Assembly: GCA_036939975.1 (NCBI GenBank)
Contig: JALLPB010000541.1
Span: 1-14,824 of the forward strand
From: Cyclostephanos tholiformis
Lineage: Eukaryota; Bacillariophyta; Thalassiosirophyceae; Thalassiosirales; Thalassiosiraceae
Length of the DNA: 14,824 nt
Direction of reading: 5' to 3'
A program made the position numbers and the translations under genes. This document shows positions 1-8,889 of the stretch, piece after piece; the stretch's first letter is position 1; the number at the start of each line of letters is the position of its first letter. A model generated the notes under the pieces. The model was not told the DNA's origin and searched no databases. It saw only the letters and a list, made by a program, of their open reading frames with translations.

Positions 1-384
1 CAGAAATGATCACCAAACCATGCCCCAAGTGGGACTTCCTATTTTTTTGACCTGCCCAACAATAGCATCTGTGGGAGGGAAGCAAAAATCTTGATATTTA
101 GAAACCAAGTTGCCAATTGAGGTCAAACGTACAGTATCGTTTAGTCTGGGCAGAGCCTTTTTTCAAGGTACTACCTACAATTTCATTTTGTAGAGCCTCA
201 TTAGTATTAACACTCAATCCCCATGGGGCAAGTAACTATTCCCTGGCATTGGGTCCAAGTTTCGACCACTAACCATTCGATCTCCGCTGGCAGTCCTCAT
301 AGAGTTACTATCTCTCCTTTTTCCGAGTTCATTTTACAACAACCAAAAGGTACAAATAGATTGCTTATGGTATGAACAACCTAA
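1..384. other. Unassigned AT-rich stretch at the left edge
   Basis: No gene can be assigned. In the plus-strand phase used by the downstream piggyBac gene, a 50-codon open stretch begins at an ATG at 223 and stops at 373. Another plus-strand phase also gives protein-like residues between about 120 and 395 with only a few stops. Neither resembles a family I know. The stretch could be a further decayed 5' part of the piggyBac element, its upstream non-coding region, or unrelated DNA. I see no terminal inverted repeat that I can pair with a partner inside the window. Confidence 0.3.
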
Positions 385-897
385 CCATATCTTGTGATGA
401 TTGTTGCTTCCATAATCACTGCAAAGGATGGTTTACAGTTTGATGGTGTCGTGGTGCATCCAAAAATAGGCGGAAGATGACCACAAACTCACACAACCAC
501 ACAACACAACCAAGGATCACCACAAATAAAAACAATTTCTGGCATAATTGCCACACACCCTGCTCCAACCTCAATAATAATGTCCAAGCAGAGCCCATTC
601 TCTGATAATCTGGAATGGTTCTACATGCACTGTGTCAACCAAATGATAGACGTAGCAATTTGGCACAGAGCTACATCAAAAAAGTTTCAATATCACACCT
701 AAATGCATGAGTTTGCCAATTTGCTCTCCTTTCATAATGAATGTTTTGCCGATAAAAAAATCATCAGAGCATATGTCAATCCAATTGCGACACACCTTAT
801 TGATCTCAAGGATGATCAGTTTGGTTTTACCAATAAGGAATTGTGGCGATTCGACTGCTTTAGCGAGACGATTTAGCTCGAAACCAGGAGCCATTGA
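385..897 (+). pseudogene. Degraded coding-like tract in phase with the piggyBac gene
   Basis: The plus-strand phase starting at 385 runs in register into the better-preserved segment at 898. It is interrupted by TGA 478-480, TAA 700-702, TAG 874-876 and TGA 895-897. Open runs are 385-477, 481-699 and 703-873; the last begins with an ATG at 703 and gives mixed-composition, protein-like sequence with aromatic and charged residues. Four stops in about 170 codons is fewer than expected by chance in DNA this AT-rich, so it may be an N-terminal extension of the transposon gene. I recognise no domain. Minus-strand open frames over 416-598 and 676-1107 appear to be shadows: they give unnaturally Cys/Trp/Phe-rich proteins. 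Confidence 0.25.
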
Positions 898-1960
898 ATC
901 TTGCAACGAAAAAAGGATGCTTCTACTAAAGACAATCTTTTGAGGGATACCACACCTCCAATCACAGCAGCATCTCCAGCTTATCAAACAGTATGTAGCC
1001 AAGTTGCAATGCCATTGACAAGGAATACGAGTGGACAAGCAAAGCATGCCAAACCTCCTTCCACATTGGCAGCAGTAGCCTCTAGTACTCCTCCAACAAT
1101 ACAACATTTATCAGTCAACTTGGATGATAACTTTGCAACAACTGATGGAGAGGCTGCATTACCCCCAATGGAATTGCCAAGAGCTGGTAGCATGGATGAT
1201 GCAACCACAGATATGTCCACATCAGATTGTGATTTTCCAAATAATCATGAGAATGGAATTGCATTCTGCCCTAAATGCATCGATATGTGTTTCATAAGAA
1301 CCAAAGAGTGTGAACATCCCATCCGATATGTGCCTCTTAATTCACTTGGGGAATATGTCACTTTCCTGCCAAAAAACATGCGGCATCATAGATACTATAA
1401 TGCCAGTTTGAACAAAGTGTTCATCACTGCACAAATGTTTTGTATCCAGACTGATTCTCCTGCTATTCCTCATTTACTGTGGGAGGGTGTTGATGGTGAT
1501 TTCCCAATTGAGACAGACAAGTTTGATGAATCCATCGTACGGGAATTGAGCCAAGATTTACTACTCAGATGGAATAAGAATTACTCTGCCGAAATCTTTC
1601 CGCCCACACCAAAATATAAATGTGAGCTAGTGGATCCAAGTTGCAACAGAAAGATTGATTCTTGTGACTTTTCCAAAGTACCTCTCATGAACAGCCTTAT
1701 TGATAAATTGGAGAGGAAGTATGTCTTCTTAAAGGTAAAGATGGTATGGTTACTGCATAAGATGAAGGCTGGCAGTGGGGTTTCAGACTTGGCACAAGGA
1801 TCTTGCCAACACTGGTGTTGCTGCTACAATAGTTGTGAACCTTGGATCCATTGAGAAACAAGAAATAAAGCTTTTACCCTGGTCTGATGATGAGTCATTA
1901 AGTACATCTGGTGGAGTAGATGAAGATTCCGAGGAGATTTCTGATGACGCTGGTCATGAG
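898..1960 (+). pseudogene. N-terminal module of piggyBac-type gene with a GFQTWHKD motif
   Basis: An open phase covers 898-1854. The coding signal then moves by one frameshift at about 1775 into the next phase, which stays open to 2131. The N-terminal 100 residues are Ser/Thr/Pro/Ala-rich and look disordered. From about 1267 a Cys cluster follows (Cys codons at 1267, 1276, 1288 and 1309, then a His at 1315). Next comes an aromatic-rich globular region (about 1320-1700). At the frameshift the sequence reads GFQTWHKDL, then ten residues later TIVVNLGS. The H-x-D (His 1793, Asp 1799) followed by a hydrophobic beta-strand resembles the first metal-binding strand of double-stranded beta-helix 2-oxoglutarate/Fe(II) oxygenases, but I could not find the distal His and Arg/Lys, so this is a resemblance only. 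Function unknown. It lies upstream of, and on the same strand as, the transposase domain. Confidence 0.55.
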
Positions 1961-1972
1961 CAATATATAAGA

Positions 1973-2332
1973 TGCTGCAATTGGTACAGTGTGGGTAGCC
2001 TGTGCAATGAACTGGTTGTAACCAATCCAGTCACTTGTATATTTTCGGGATGTGACCTTAACGTGCATAGTGTTATATTCAATGGATGGAAAAATATTAT
2101 GAAACAAAAGGCATTGATTCTACCAAAATGAAGGATAATGTCATGAAAAATGGAGGATACTGCAGATGACATGAAATGTATTGGTACACAAGATATGCTT
2201 CTGGTGCTGAATCAGAAAATTCTGAATCAGAAGATTATAAGGATGTGAAAGAGTCCATCACATCAGGGCACAATAGCAATGAGAGTTGCAAGTGCGATGG
2301 TTCTTTACCAGATGCAAAAAGGCCTAAAGTGT
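1973..2332 (+). pseudogene. Degenerate Cys/His cluster with acidic, basic-ended tail
   Basis: Following the N-terminal module in phase, two adjacent Cys codons at 1973 are followed by further Cys residues and a CIFSGC group, with a VH four residues later. After a frameshift near 2089, the other phase supplies a GYC-x2-H pair (Cys 2161, His 2170) with a TGA stop at 2167-2169 between them. This order of Cys and His suggests a decayed zinc-binding domain of PHD or ZZ type. One expected Cys near 2074 seems to be Ile. Sequence to 2332 is rich in Glu, Ser and Asp and ends in a short basic KRPK patch just before a TAA at 2333. The exact fold cannot be settled by eye. Confidence 0.4.
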
Positions 2333-2440
2333 AATGAATACCCCCCTCAGTACCATTGACCTGGCCCTGTGCATGTATCAATTTATCCAGACTGTTGATG
2401 AGAAGGATAACCACCAAGTATGATTATTTGATGAGCTAAG

Positions 2441-3047
2441 GTGTGGTTGTCAAGCAGTTACACCTACAATATAAGTAACAAAGCCATTGAATTAAAGAGT
2501 GATGCCGGTTTCACTGAAAATGCAATCCATTCTTTGGCAAGTATTGATAAAGAAGGAATGATATCCGTGCTTAGTAGTGGATATGAATCGTTGGAAGAGG
2601 ACAAAAACAGTGAGGTAGATCTATTGGCTGAGTTGAATAATACATTCAACATTTCCGGTGATGGTACGACAGAACCAAGTGTATCCAACGTTGTGGGTGA
2701 GGGTACTACAGTAAATATAGCCTAGAAGGTTTTGGTGGAGGGTACTACAGAACCAGTTACACCAAACAAGGTTTCATGCAAAGAACCAACAAAACTTCAC
2801 AATGAGAGAACATCGGATTCTGGTGTAGATTTCTTTGTGAACAATCCATCAAATACCAATGAAGGTGGACCAAAGTTGTCTGTAATCGATCTGGAATCAG
2901 ACATATTACCTCCAGTTGTGGCTGATGATCTAGCAGCAGAGTGAAGCTTTATACTGATTCTTCCTCCATTAAATAGTTCACATGACGTAATTGTTCCTAT
3001 GCTCCCACCAATTCCCGATGTATGGCAATATGTGAAGTGCCATGCTT
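2441..3047 (+). pseudogene. Acidic, Ser/Thr-rich linker of the piggyBac-type gene
   Basis: An open phase runs from about 2441 with stops at 2723 (TAG), 2942 (TGA) and 3045 (TAA). The product is acidic, rich in Ser, Thr, Asn, Glu and Val, with no hydrophobic core pattern. It looks like an intrinsically disordered linker between the zinc-like cluster and the transposase. It contains three copies of a 13-residue repeat, listed separately. The 108 bases before it (2333-2440) carry stops in the neighbouring phases and no clear coding signal. Assignment to the transposon rests on strand and position only. Confidence 0.4.
2657..2773 (+). repeat. Three tandem 39-bp units coding a 13-residue repeat
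   Basis: Units at 2657-2695, 2696-2734 and 2735-2773 each begin with codons for (G/V)-(D/E)-G-T-T, and the core GGTACTACAG is identical in units 2 and 3. Units 1 and 3 both continue with GTTEP. The length is exactly 39 bp each time, so the reading frame is kept. Unit 2 has an internal TAG at 2723. The repeats probably arose by in-frame tandem duplication in the linker of the ancestral protein, and have since diverged. Confidence 0.75.
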
Positions 3048-3518
3048 AACTATTGCAGTCTAGAACATGATGTGGATGTGGTTCTTGGAAAGAAGGGAAG
3101 TGCAGAACTTTCCAGAGGAAGAATAAGGGAAGACAGGCACAGAAGAATACACCGGTGACAAAAAAAGCACGCACACAAATTTGGAATGATAAAACCAAAA
3201 AACAAAAAAGCAGCCAAGGTTTTGACCACAGTTGATGATACAGTCTCTCTTAGTCCAATGACACTCACAGAAACCTTGGATGACACCAGTTATTTGATTA
3301 ATATGGATTTCTTGGACAATCCTTGCCCACCGCCAGAGGAATGCAACATGATTTAAAGAAAACTCAATGATGATCTAGTGATGCATCTATACATGGAGGA
3401 TGACAATGATTCGGGCAATAAGGGTATGTCTGATGGAGAAGGTGAGGGATATGACTTTGTTGAGGGGTTTATCTCAACAATGAATGAGACCATACATGAG
3501 AGAATTGAATGCTTATGA
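3039..3518 (+). pseudogene. Basic then acidic linker before the transposase core
   Basis: In the third plus-strand phase the sequence is protein-like from about 3039. A Lys/Arg-rich part (about 3085-3225) is interrupted by a TGA near 3156. An acidic part rich in Asp, Glu, Thr and Gly follows (about 3226-3490), with one TAA at 3354-3356. The Lys-rich part (KPKNKKAAK and nearby) would fit a nuclear-localisation or DNA-binding segment, which is inference from charge alone. The acidic part runs straight into the transposase segment after a frameshift near 3490. A minus-strand open frame across 3050-3286 is its shadow. Confidence 0.4.
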
Positions 3519-5332
3519 AGAAATTGAGGATGATGTTTTGGTGGTAGAGGTAAATGCCACTCCTCATCTATTGGAAGGAATAGGCACTGTGGATGATTCT
3601 ACTTCACTTCATGGTGCACCTTGGGGGTGGTTATCTCCATGTCCTCCAAAGGATTACAAAGCCCCTGATATGAAATTGGCAAAGGGAGAACTATTGTTTG
3701 ATGAAATAGACAATCAGGGAAAATGGAGTCAGTTTACTTTTCATCCAGTGTTTGACAAGAAGGGCGGTCAGTATTTATATCATATGATGCCATCTGGTGC
3801 AGCTCCCATTCCAGTCAACCCCAAAACCAACAAATGAGATATTGAAGGATATGAGTTTTTTCACAATGGCTGGAAGCTTACAGACCTGACCAGAGAGAAC
3901 CATAGAATTAGAGCTTCACATGACAACCTATTTCCTGATGACCAACAAAGCATGAAGCTGGATAGGAATTACTTAATAAAGTTGGAACTGAATCGTGATA
4001 GGATGTTAGAATGTGATGCCCTCTTCTTCTATTAGCTCCTTGTGCCAATTGTTGATCCAGAATTTTCAGGTATAAGAAATGATCCAAGGATGGGATATTA
4101 TGAGGGTGTAGCAGAAAACACAAACCATTATGCTAATGGGGTAAACCATAGGAGTGGAATGCATGGTCACAAGTTTGGTCAGACAAATGCCGCTGATTTG
4201 CTTGTCTGGGATGGTATAGTTTGCCAGAATCTAAACAATGATATCCATAACTGCTGGATTATGAATCAAACTAACACCTATGACAGACATATAGCTGAGG
4301 CAATGAGCTATCTGAGGTGGATTGATATCAAGTCATGTCTAAAACAGAATCAGTACTGATTTGAAATGAAGAAAGGTGAGCTCAACTTTTATCATACACA
4401 AAAATATAGACTGATATGGGATGTCATGACACAAAACATCAACCAGATTATTCTATCTGGAGGAATTGATGTAACTGGTGATGAAACAACTTGGGCAAAT
4501 GCCAGCTATGTAGATGTCCATAGCAGACTTATGGGTAAGAAATATGACAAGGGGGGGCAATATGTCCACCTGCTTGATTCAAGGAGGAGATATCTTTATG
4601 CATGAACACCGCATCACAATTTTTCCAGTTACCAAACCTTTCACTGCCACCGGTCCAGCTGAGATTGTCAGATTACTCAAATGATAGTTCCTCTAGTTAT
4701 TGGTGCAGCCAAGCCTGAAAATGATCAGAGAAGGCAAATATTCAAAGAGAAGGTTCATTTAGCAATGGACAATTACTTTAGTGGGGATGACATTTGAAGT
4801 ATATTGGGGAAAGAGGGTGGAAAGCAATGATGACATGCAGATGTGATAGATTGCCCAAAGATGTTCCAGGGCACCACTTCCACAACTTGAAGGGTAAGGC
4901 AGTCAACCTAAGGTCCAAGGTGGCATGTTTTGAACAACCAATAATTGCAGTATAAAGGGTTCCAGAGAATCAGAGGTGTAAAGGATACGTTCTGACTCAT
5001 GTATTGTTCCAATTGATGGGTGGCACAAACATATCTTCTGTAAATGCTTTGTCCGAGGTTGGGTTGTATGTTAGGGAGTGCAACAAAGGGAGAGGAGATC
5101 AGAAGAGATGATGGGGCATTAAATTGAATGAAGTACAAGAGACGTACTTGAAAACCTACAGTGCCATTGACAAAATTGATCAGATGCTGTTGCCTTGGGA
5201 TTTATCATACAAATCACGGAAGTGGTGGCATGCCCTGATGAGACATGGAAAAGCAATATCCATGTAAATGGCAACGTTTAACAATTACTTATTAAATCAC
5301 CCCAGTTTTTGTAGAAATTAGTAACAAATTAG
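3484..5332 (+). pseudogene. piggyBac-type DDE/D transposase domain, multiply broken
   Basis: The encoded enzyme would have excised and inserted the transposon in the nucleus. The first 120 residues (3484-3837) include GAPWGWLSPCPP and a WSQFTFHP motif, a pre-core region. The core begins about 3840. Catalytic acids are visible as GDET (Asp 4480-4482), MDNYF (Asp 4768-4770) and IDKIDQ (Asp 5169-5171 and 5178-5180), equivalent to the D-D-D/D set of insect piggyBac. The terminal KSRKWWHAL motif is also typical of the superfamily. Nonsense codons lie at 3835, 4033, 4357, 4603, 4795, 4953, 5109 and 5265. Frameshifts at about 4598, 4680 and 4799 move the signal through phases 1, 2, 1 and 3. Protein-like residues continue past the TAA at 5265 to about 5330. 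The 80-100 residues, including a Cys-rich domain, that normally follow in animal homologues are not seen. Superfamily assignment is firm; activity is impossible in this copy. Confidence 0.85.
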
Positions 5333-5557
5333 GACAATGGAGTGACCCACTGCCAGGGTAGAGATTGAGGGGCAGACATAGCTTTTGTCTTACTTATCCG
5401 GCCATGCATTCTTGAGGTGAGAGCAGCCGCACGGAGCAACGTGTCAACAGAGTTGTCAACACCCCAACCCTAAGGCCACATACCAGCCAAAGTAGGCTGG
5501 GTAAAGAGCTAGCCCTCCAGCAGGACAATGATCCCAGCCCCAAGAGACTCAAATTCC
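5333..5557. other. Junction between piggyBac remnant and LINE 3' end
   Basis: No gene is visible in any phase. By position it should hold the 3' untranslated end of the minus-strand LINE and possibly the last piggyBac-derived bases. A LINE on the minus strand would show its poly-A or simple-repeat tail as poly-T or a repeat on the plus strand; only a run of five T at about 5306 is seen, which is too short to count. The exact insertion point and a target-site duplication therefore cannot be placed. Confidence 0.4.
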
Positions 5558-6118
5558 TTATCCATTGGGAAGATTACATGAGGGAATGCTATTGTCCCAC
5601 AATTTGGGTAATTTGTCACTGGGTGAGCATATGGAGTTGTCGGAATCTCCATTGGTTGCACTTCCGGAATCCGTTTTGTTGTTTGTTGCATTGGTCATAG
5701 TCAGGTGTCGGTAGAGCCCCCTGCCATCTCAGACAGTATTGCTGAATACATTGGTCGTGTTTCCCACATCCCCTGCTGTTGGTTCCCTCTGTTGGTGGTT
5801 GGTGATTTCCCCTTTGTTGTTTTTGTTCCTCACAATCCCGTCCGTGCCGCTGGTCACAGACCCATCCCGGTTGTTCAGTTGACCCCGATTCTGTCACCAC
5901 CCAGGCTGAGAAAACTCCCTCTCCTCAAACCAATCATACTGTTGCGCATACCCTTCTTTGCCAAAAATCCAGAACCAGATGCCTTGGTCTTGAAACAGCA
6001 GGCAGGTACTTTGGCGAGGAAACCCTGCTTGAATACGCTCCGCCTCCACTTCTCGGAGATGTTCCGTGAGTCGCCGCTGTTGGTTTGCTGCTCTGATCTG
6101 CTGTATCCAGCGGCTACA
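5558..6118 (-). other. LINE C-terminal or third-ORF tail, Asn/Thr/Ser-rich
   Basis: One minus-strand phase stays open from 6118 to a TAA at 5560-5558 with only two stops (5896-5894 and 5731-5729). It starts with a helical, charged segment containing RRLTEHLREVEAERIQ, then WFWIFGKEGYAQQYDWFEE, and turns into a low-complexity tail rich in Asn, Thr, Ser, Gly and Asp. It could be the natural C-terminus of ORF2 or a small extra ORF. A 154-codon open frame lies on the opposite strand (5705-6169) and a 94-codon one in another minus phase (5616-5900); the arrangement described here fits the element's strand and gives the most protein-like composition, but the choice is not certain. Confidence 0.5.
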
Positions 6119-6169
6119 TTATGTTTGTGGTGGCATAGCAGAAAATGTCCCCACTTGCACCTTGGGTAA

Positions 6170-7229
6170 TCTCTAACTACACCAAGTAATATGCACTTGG
6201 TTTCACGGTCTGTCCCCCGTCTTGGTGTTATTATCCCCTGGAATCTTCTTGTCCCCCTTGGGAAAAATGATCTACTGCCTGAGGAGTCAAGAGGCTTTCA
6301 GTGGCAAGAGCTGCTGATGCCCTTGCAGACTTTATGTCAGTTAGCCATACTAGATGGTGAGCAGTTGGCCCCCTCCCTAACTCTTCAAGTCTGTCTTGAA
6401 CAGGAACCGGTGCCTTGGCAGTAGCGTTTCTGGGTCCATCGAAGCATAGTCCTCCACCTGTGCAAGAATCTCACAGTGCTGTGGGATCATAAGACCATCT
6501 GCACCCTTAAAGTGGATAAAGATGTTATGGTAGACCCACTGCTTGTGTACCATGTTATGGAGCTTCATAATGAATTTGTGTCCCCATGCTTGTAGTAGCT
6601 GAGGATACTGCTGACCTTGATCCAGTAGCGGTGCGGCCAACTTGATCCACAGTTTTGAGAGGCGACCTTCAATAAAACGTCCCAACCTAATTGGTCGGTA
6701 ACTTCTGATACAGCGATCAGGTCCAGGTTTTCTCCATTTAGGCAGTTTACCATCGTGATTTCCCTTCTGCCTAACTAGAACCCCCAAACCATGGCATCGA
6801 CTGTTGATTCATTTAGTGACTCCCGGAGCCATGTTTGTACCTCCCTCATGGATATTTGAAACATCTCATTACAACCTGGATCTCTGCACCTGCAAATGTG
6901 CATAGTGTACTTGTCTTTGTCTCCACACAACCTGCATTTTGGGGAGCATTCTCCTCTGCTCCAGTGATACAGCTGCACGTTATTTCCGCAGAATTCTGAC
7001 ACATTCTTCATCAGCCATACTCGGAACATCTTCAGGTAGCCCAATGTCATGGTTCCAAGGCCGTCCCACCACACTAGATGGAAGTCATCCCACAGGATTA
7101 TTCCTCTTGTGTCATACAGCTCCTGTGCCGCACAAAAGCCACAATCTGCCTCCAGGGCATGGCGAATCAACCCTTTCACCCTGACCCCCGAGATTTTCAG
7201 GAGTACTGACTCGAAGGAAAAATTGCGCT
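6170..7229 (-). other. ORF2 C-terminal region with CCHC zinc finger
   Basis: A zinc finger of the form C-x2-C-x8-H-x3-C (CRLCGDKDKYTMHICRC) lies at 6936-6886, within an open stretch 7179-6775. This finger is usual at the C-terminus of ORF2 proteins in several LINE groups and may bind nucleic acid. Past a TAG at 6777, the coding signal continues through DQLGWDVLLKV to a frameshift near 6680, then runs in the next phase to 6377 with WGHKFIMKLHNMVHKQW. A further frameshift at about 6376 continues the signal as HHLVWLTDIKSARA down to two adjacent TAA codons at 6233-6228, with weaker signal to about 6170. Confidence 0.7.
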
Positions 7230-7740
7230 AGTACACGGATTCTTCCCCCAACCATGAAACTAGAGACCTCTTGGCTAGCTTATTGGCTTTTTTTAGTAGT
7301 TTGGGCAGTGTGCAGTTGTCCCAACCCTTGTGTTCTACCAAGTGGCCCTCCACCCACTCCTAAGCCACCTTGACAGGGCTTGTGCTGACCAGATACTTCA
7401 CCAGCTGGACCAGATCTGCTTGTCATTGATTCTCTGGTAGTGTCAAAAGTGTGCTGCTGCCATGGGAAATCACCCCCTTGTTATCACAGGACAGGTTTGC
7501 TGAATATACGCCCTGTGCCACACCCTTAGATGCAGTCTGCAGGAACAGCATCATGCACACAGCGCCAAGGAGTTTGCCACAATAGTTCTCGGCGGCATCA
7601 GATGCCTTGGTTACCAACATCTTCAGCCACTGGCGGGTTATTCGGCAGTAAATAACCACTCCCATTGAGCACATTGACGATGACCTATGTGCCATTTATG
7701 ATCCATTGTGTGCATTACACAGTGATCCTGTCACAATCCC
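7230..7740 (-). other. RNase H domain with three of four active-site acids lost
   Basis: In retroelements this domain degrades the RNA of the RNA-DNA hybrid. Landmarks in one phase are HNGS (7710-7699) where HDGS is expected, then TAA at 7698-7696; AAENYCGKLLG, where Lys 7575-7573 occupies the usual Glu position; CDNKGV with the Asp intact (7485-7483); WVEGH with the His at 7344-7342; and ANKLAK, where Asn 7284-7282 sits at the last Asp. Stops also lie at 7425, 7362 and 7230. Expected residues are from general knowledge of the RNase H fold (D-E-D-D). The domain is recognisable but catalytically dead. Confidence 0.75.
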
Positions 7741-8889
7741 TTCCCTCACCCACTCCCCATCCCCATCGACAGAGATGTTTTCCCACAGGCTATCTCCATT
7801 ATCATGCAATCTGTCCAGACATCACGGGGTTGACCGCTAGGGCCAGGAAGGGGGTCATTGAGTGTAATCTTGCCCCTGTAGCTGAAAACATTGTTACGCT
7901 GGCATAATGCATCCCAGTATGAACCCCAACATCTGATGAGGCCCAATCATATCTTGCCCCATGTCAAGTCCCTCATCCTGCTTGTCTAACAAAGGTATCA
8001 TGTACCCCCACCTCACCCCTCCGAAAGAGATGTGATGCTGTTGCATTCGTGAACCATTTGCAAGGGAGGTGTGGAGGCCATCAATGCCTGCCCAGTCTAT
8101 GGGCAACGTCCTTGTGCTGTCACGGAGGTGGAGAACTGCTTCTTTCCACAGACGTAGATCCGCCGCCATTGGTTCCTCCTGAGGAAAACAAAACCATGCC
8201 TACTGCTCAGTGTAATCTGAGATCGCAAACTCATCCAGGTGTGTCCCATCACATGTTGAGATGTCAGAAAGGTGTATCAGGTTGCAAAAGAGGTGCACCA
8301 CATTTAATGCCTCCAGATCGTTCCTGTGGTACCCCACTCAATGGAATTCTGTCATTAATGAGCAATCATTCTCCCATGCACTATGTAGAAGGTCTTTGTC
8401 TCGAAAGCTTAGATTGGCCTGAAACATATCGACCAACTGCCACAAGTTTTTGAACCATGTATAGTCAGTGGATAGATTGCCGAATTCCCTGTATGACCAG
8501 GCCAAAGGGCTTCCATACATCCCAACCTCTAGGAGGAAATTCTCATATGCCATTGCCAGCGAATCGCTGTGTGCCTGGTCCCAAAACTCCCAGTTTTCCA
8601 TCAGAAAGGACACCTTCTCTGCTAGGGCCACCAGAGGAAAATTGGGTAGAGACAGGCCCAAGTATTGCTCCTGGAGAGTATGCCATTCCTTCTTGATCTT
8701 GCAGATCACCCCAAGAAACAGGAGAGCCTTTGCATACAACCACTGAAAGCTGTCATCCAGTCTCTTGGGAGGGACGCATACTGTAACCAATCCCCAGGAT
8801 GTGCCTGGATAAAGCTGCAAGTAAAAGCTAAACCATGCATCTCATCATGTTACTGGCTTTGCACGAAGACAATCTACCCAATCCAACCC
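7741..8889 (-). other. ORF2 RT thumb and connection region
   Basis: The region continues in the same phase as motif C without indels. It holds GLDWVDCLRAKP and LYPGTSWGLVTV, then GLSLPNFPLVALAEKVSFL, typical of the post-palm region in this LINE type. Two adjacent stops lie near 8840, then TGA 8340-8338, TAG 8202-8200 and TAA 7896-7894; further stops follow between 7860 and 7810. Coding signal resumes near 7800 with DGDGEWVREG, leading into RNase H. It would position the RNA-DNA hybrid; no catalytic residues are expected here. Confidence 0.75.

Larger units (their letters stand above)
898..5332 (+). mobile_element. Decayed piggyBac-type DNA transposon, partial
   Basis: This is the remnant of a cut-and-paste DNA transposon of the piggyBac superfamily. 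The diagnostic evidence is the C-terminal DDE/D domain at 3484-5332, where the acidic motifs occur in the right order and spacing. Everything upstream is on the same strand and can be threaded as one polypeptide by changing phase at about 1775, 2090, 2333-2440, 3035, 3490, 4598, 4680 and 4799. That makes at least seven indels plus about ten stops, so the copy is old and non-autonomous. The TTAA-flanked terminal inverted repeats typical of the superfamily could not be located. The left end is uncertain and may lie before 898. The right end seems truncated where the oppositely oriented LINE begins. An alternative is that the upstream module (898-3490) belonged to a separate gene that merely lies beside the transposase. 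Confidence 0.75.

Noticed and set aside
416..598. A short hydrophobic minus-strand open frame resembling a membrane peptide
   Set aside because: The hydrophobicity comes from translating a C/A-rich plus strand (repeated CACAAC) backwards; no start context or neighbour supports it.
676..1107. A 143-codon minus-strand open frame
   Set aside because: The product is unnaturally rich in Cys, Arg and Trp, and the plus strand has an in-phase coding-like tract here.
5300..5312. A T run as the LINE poly-A tail on the opposite strand
   Set aside because: Five T bases are too few to distinguish from chance, and no target-site duplication could be paired with it.
1..5332. TTAA-flanked terminal inverted repeats of piggyBac
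   Set aside because: Several TTAA sites exist in this AT-rich DNA, but I could not pair any adjoining sequence as an inverted repeat.
5705..6169. A 154-codon plus-strand open frame
   Set aside because: It lies opposite the minus-strand LINE tail, has a Pro/Leu/Val-rich, Cys-laden composition without a domain pattern, and the opposite strand gives the more protein-like reading.
8049..8453. A 134-codon plus-strand open frame
   Set aside because: It is antisense to the LINE connection region, where the minus strand has a clear, in-phase family match; it is a shadow.
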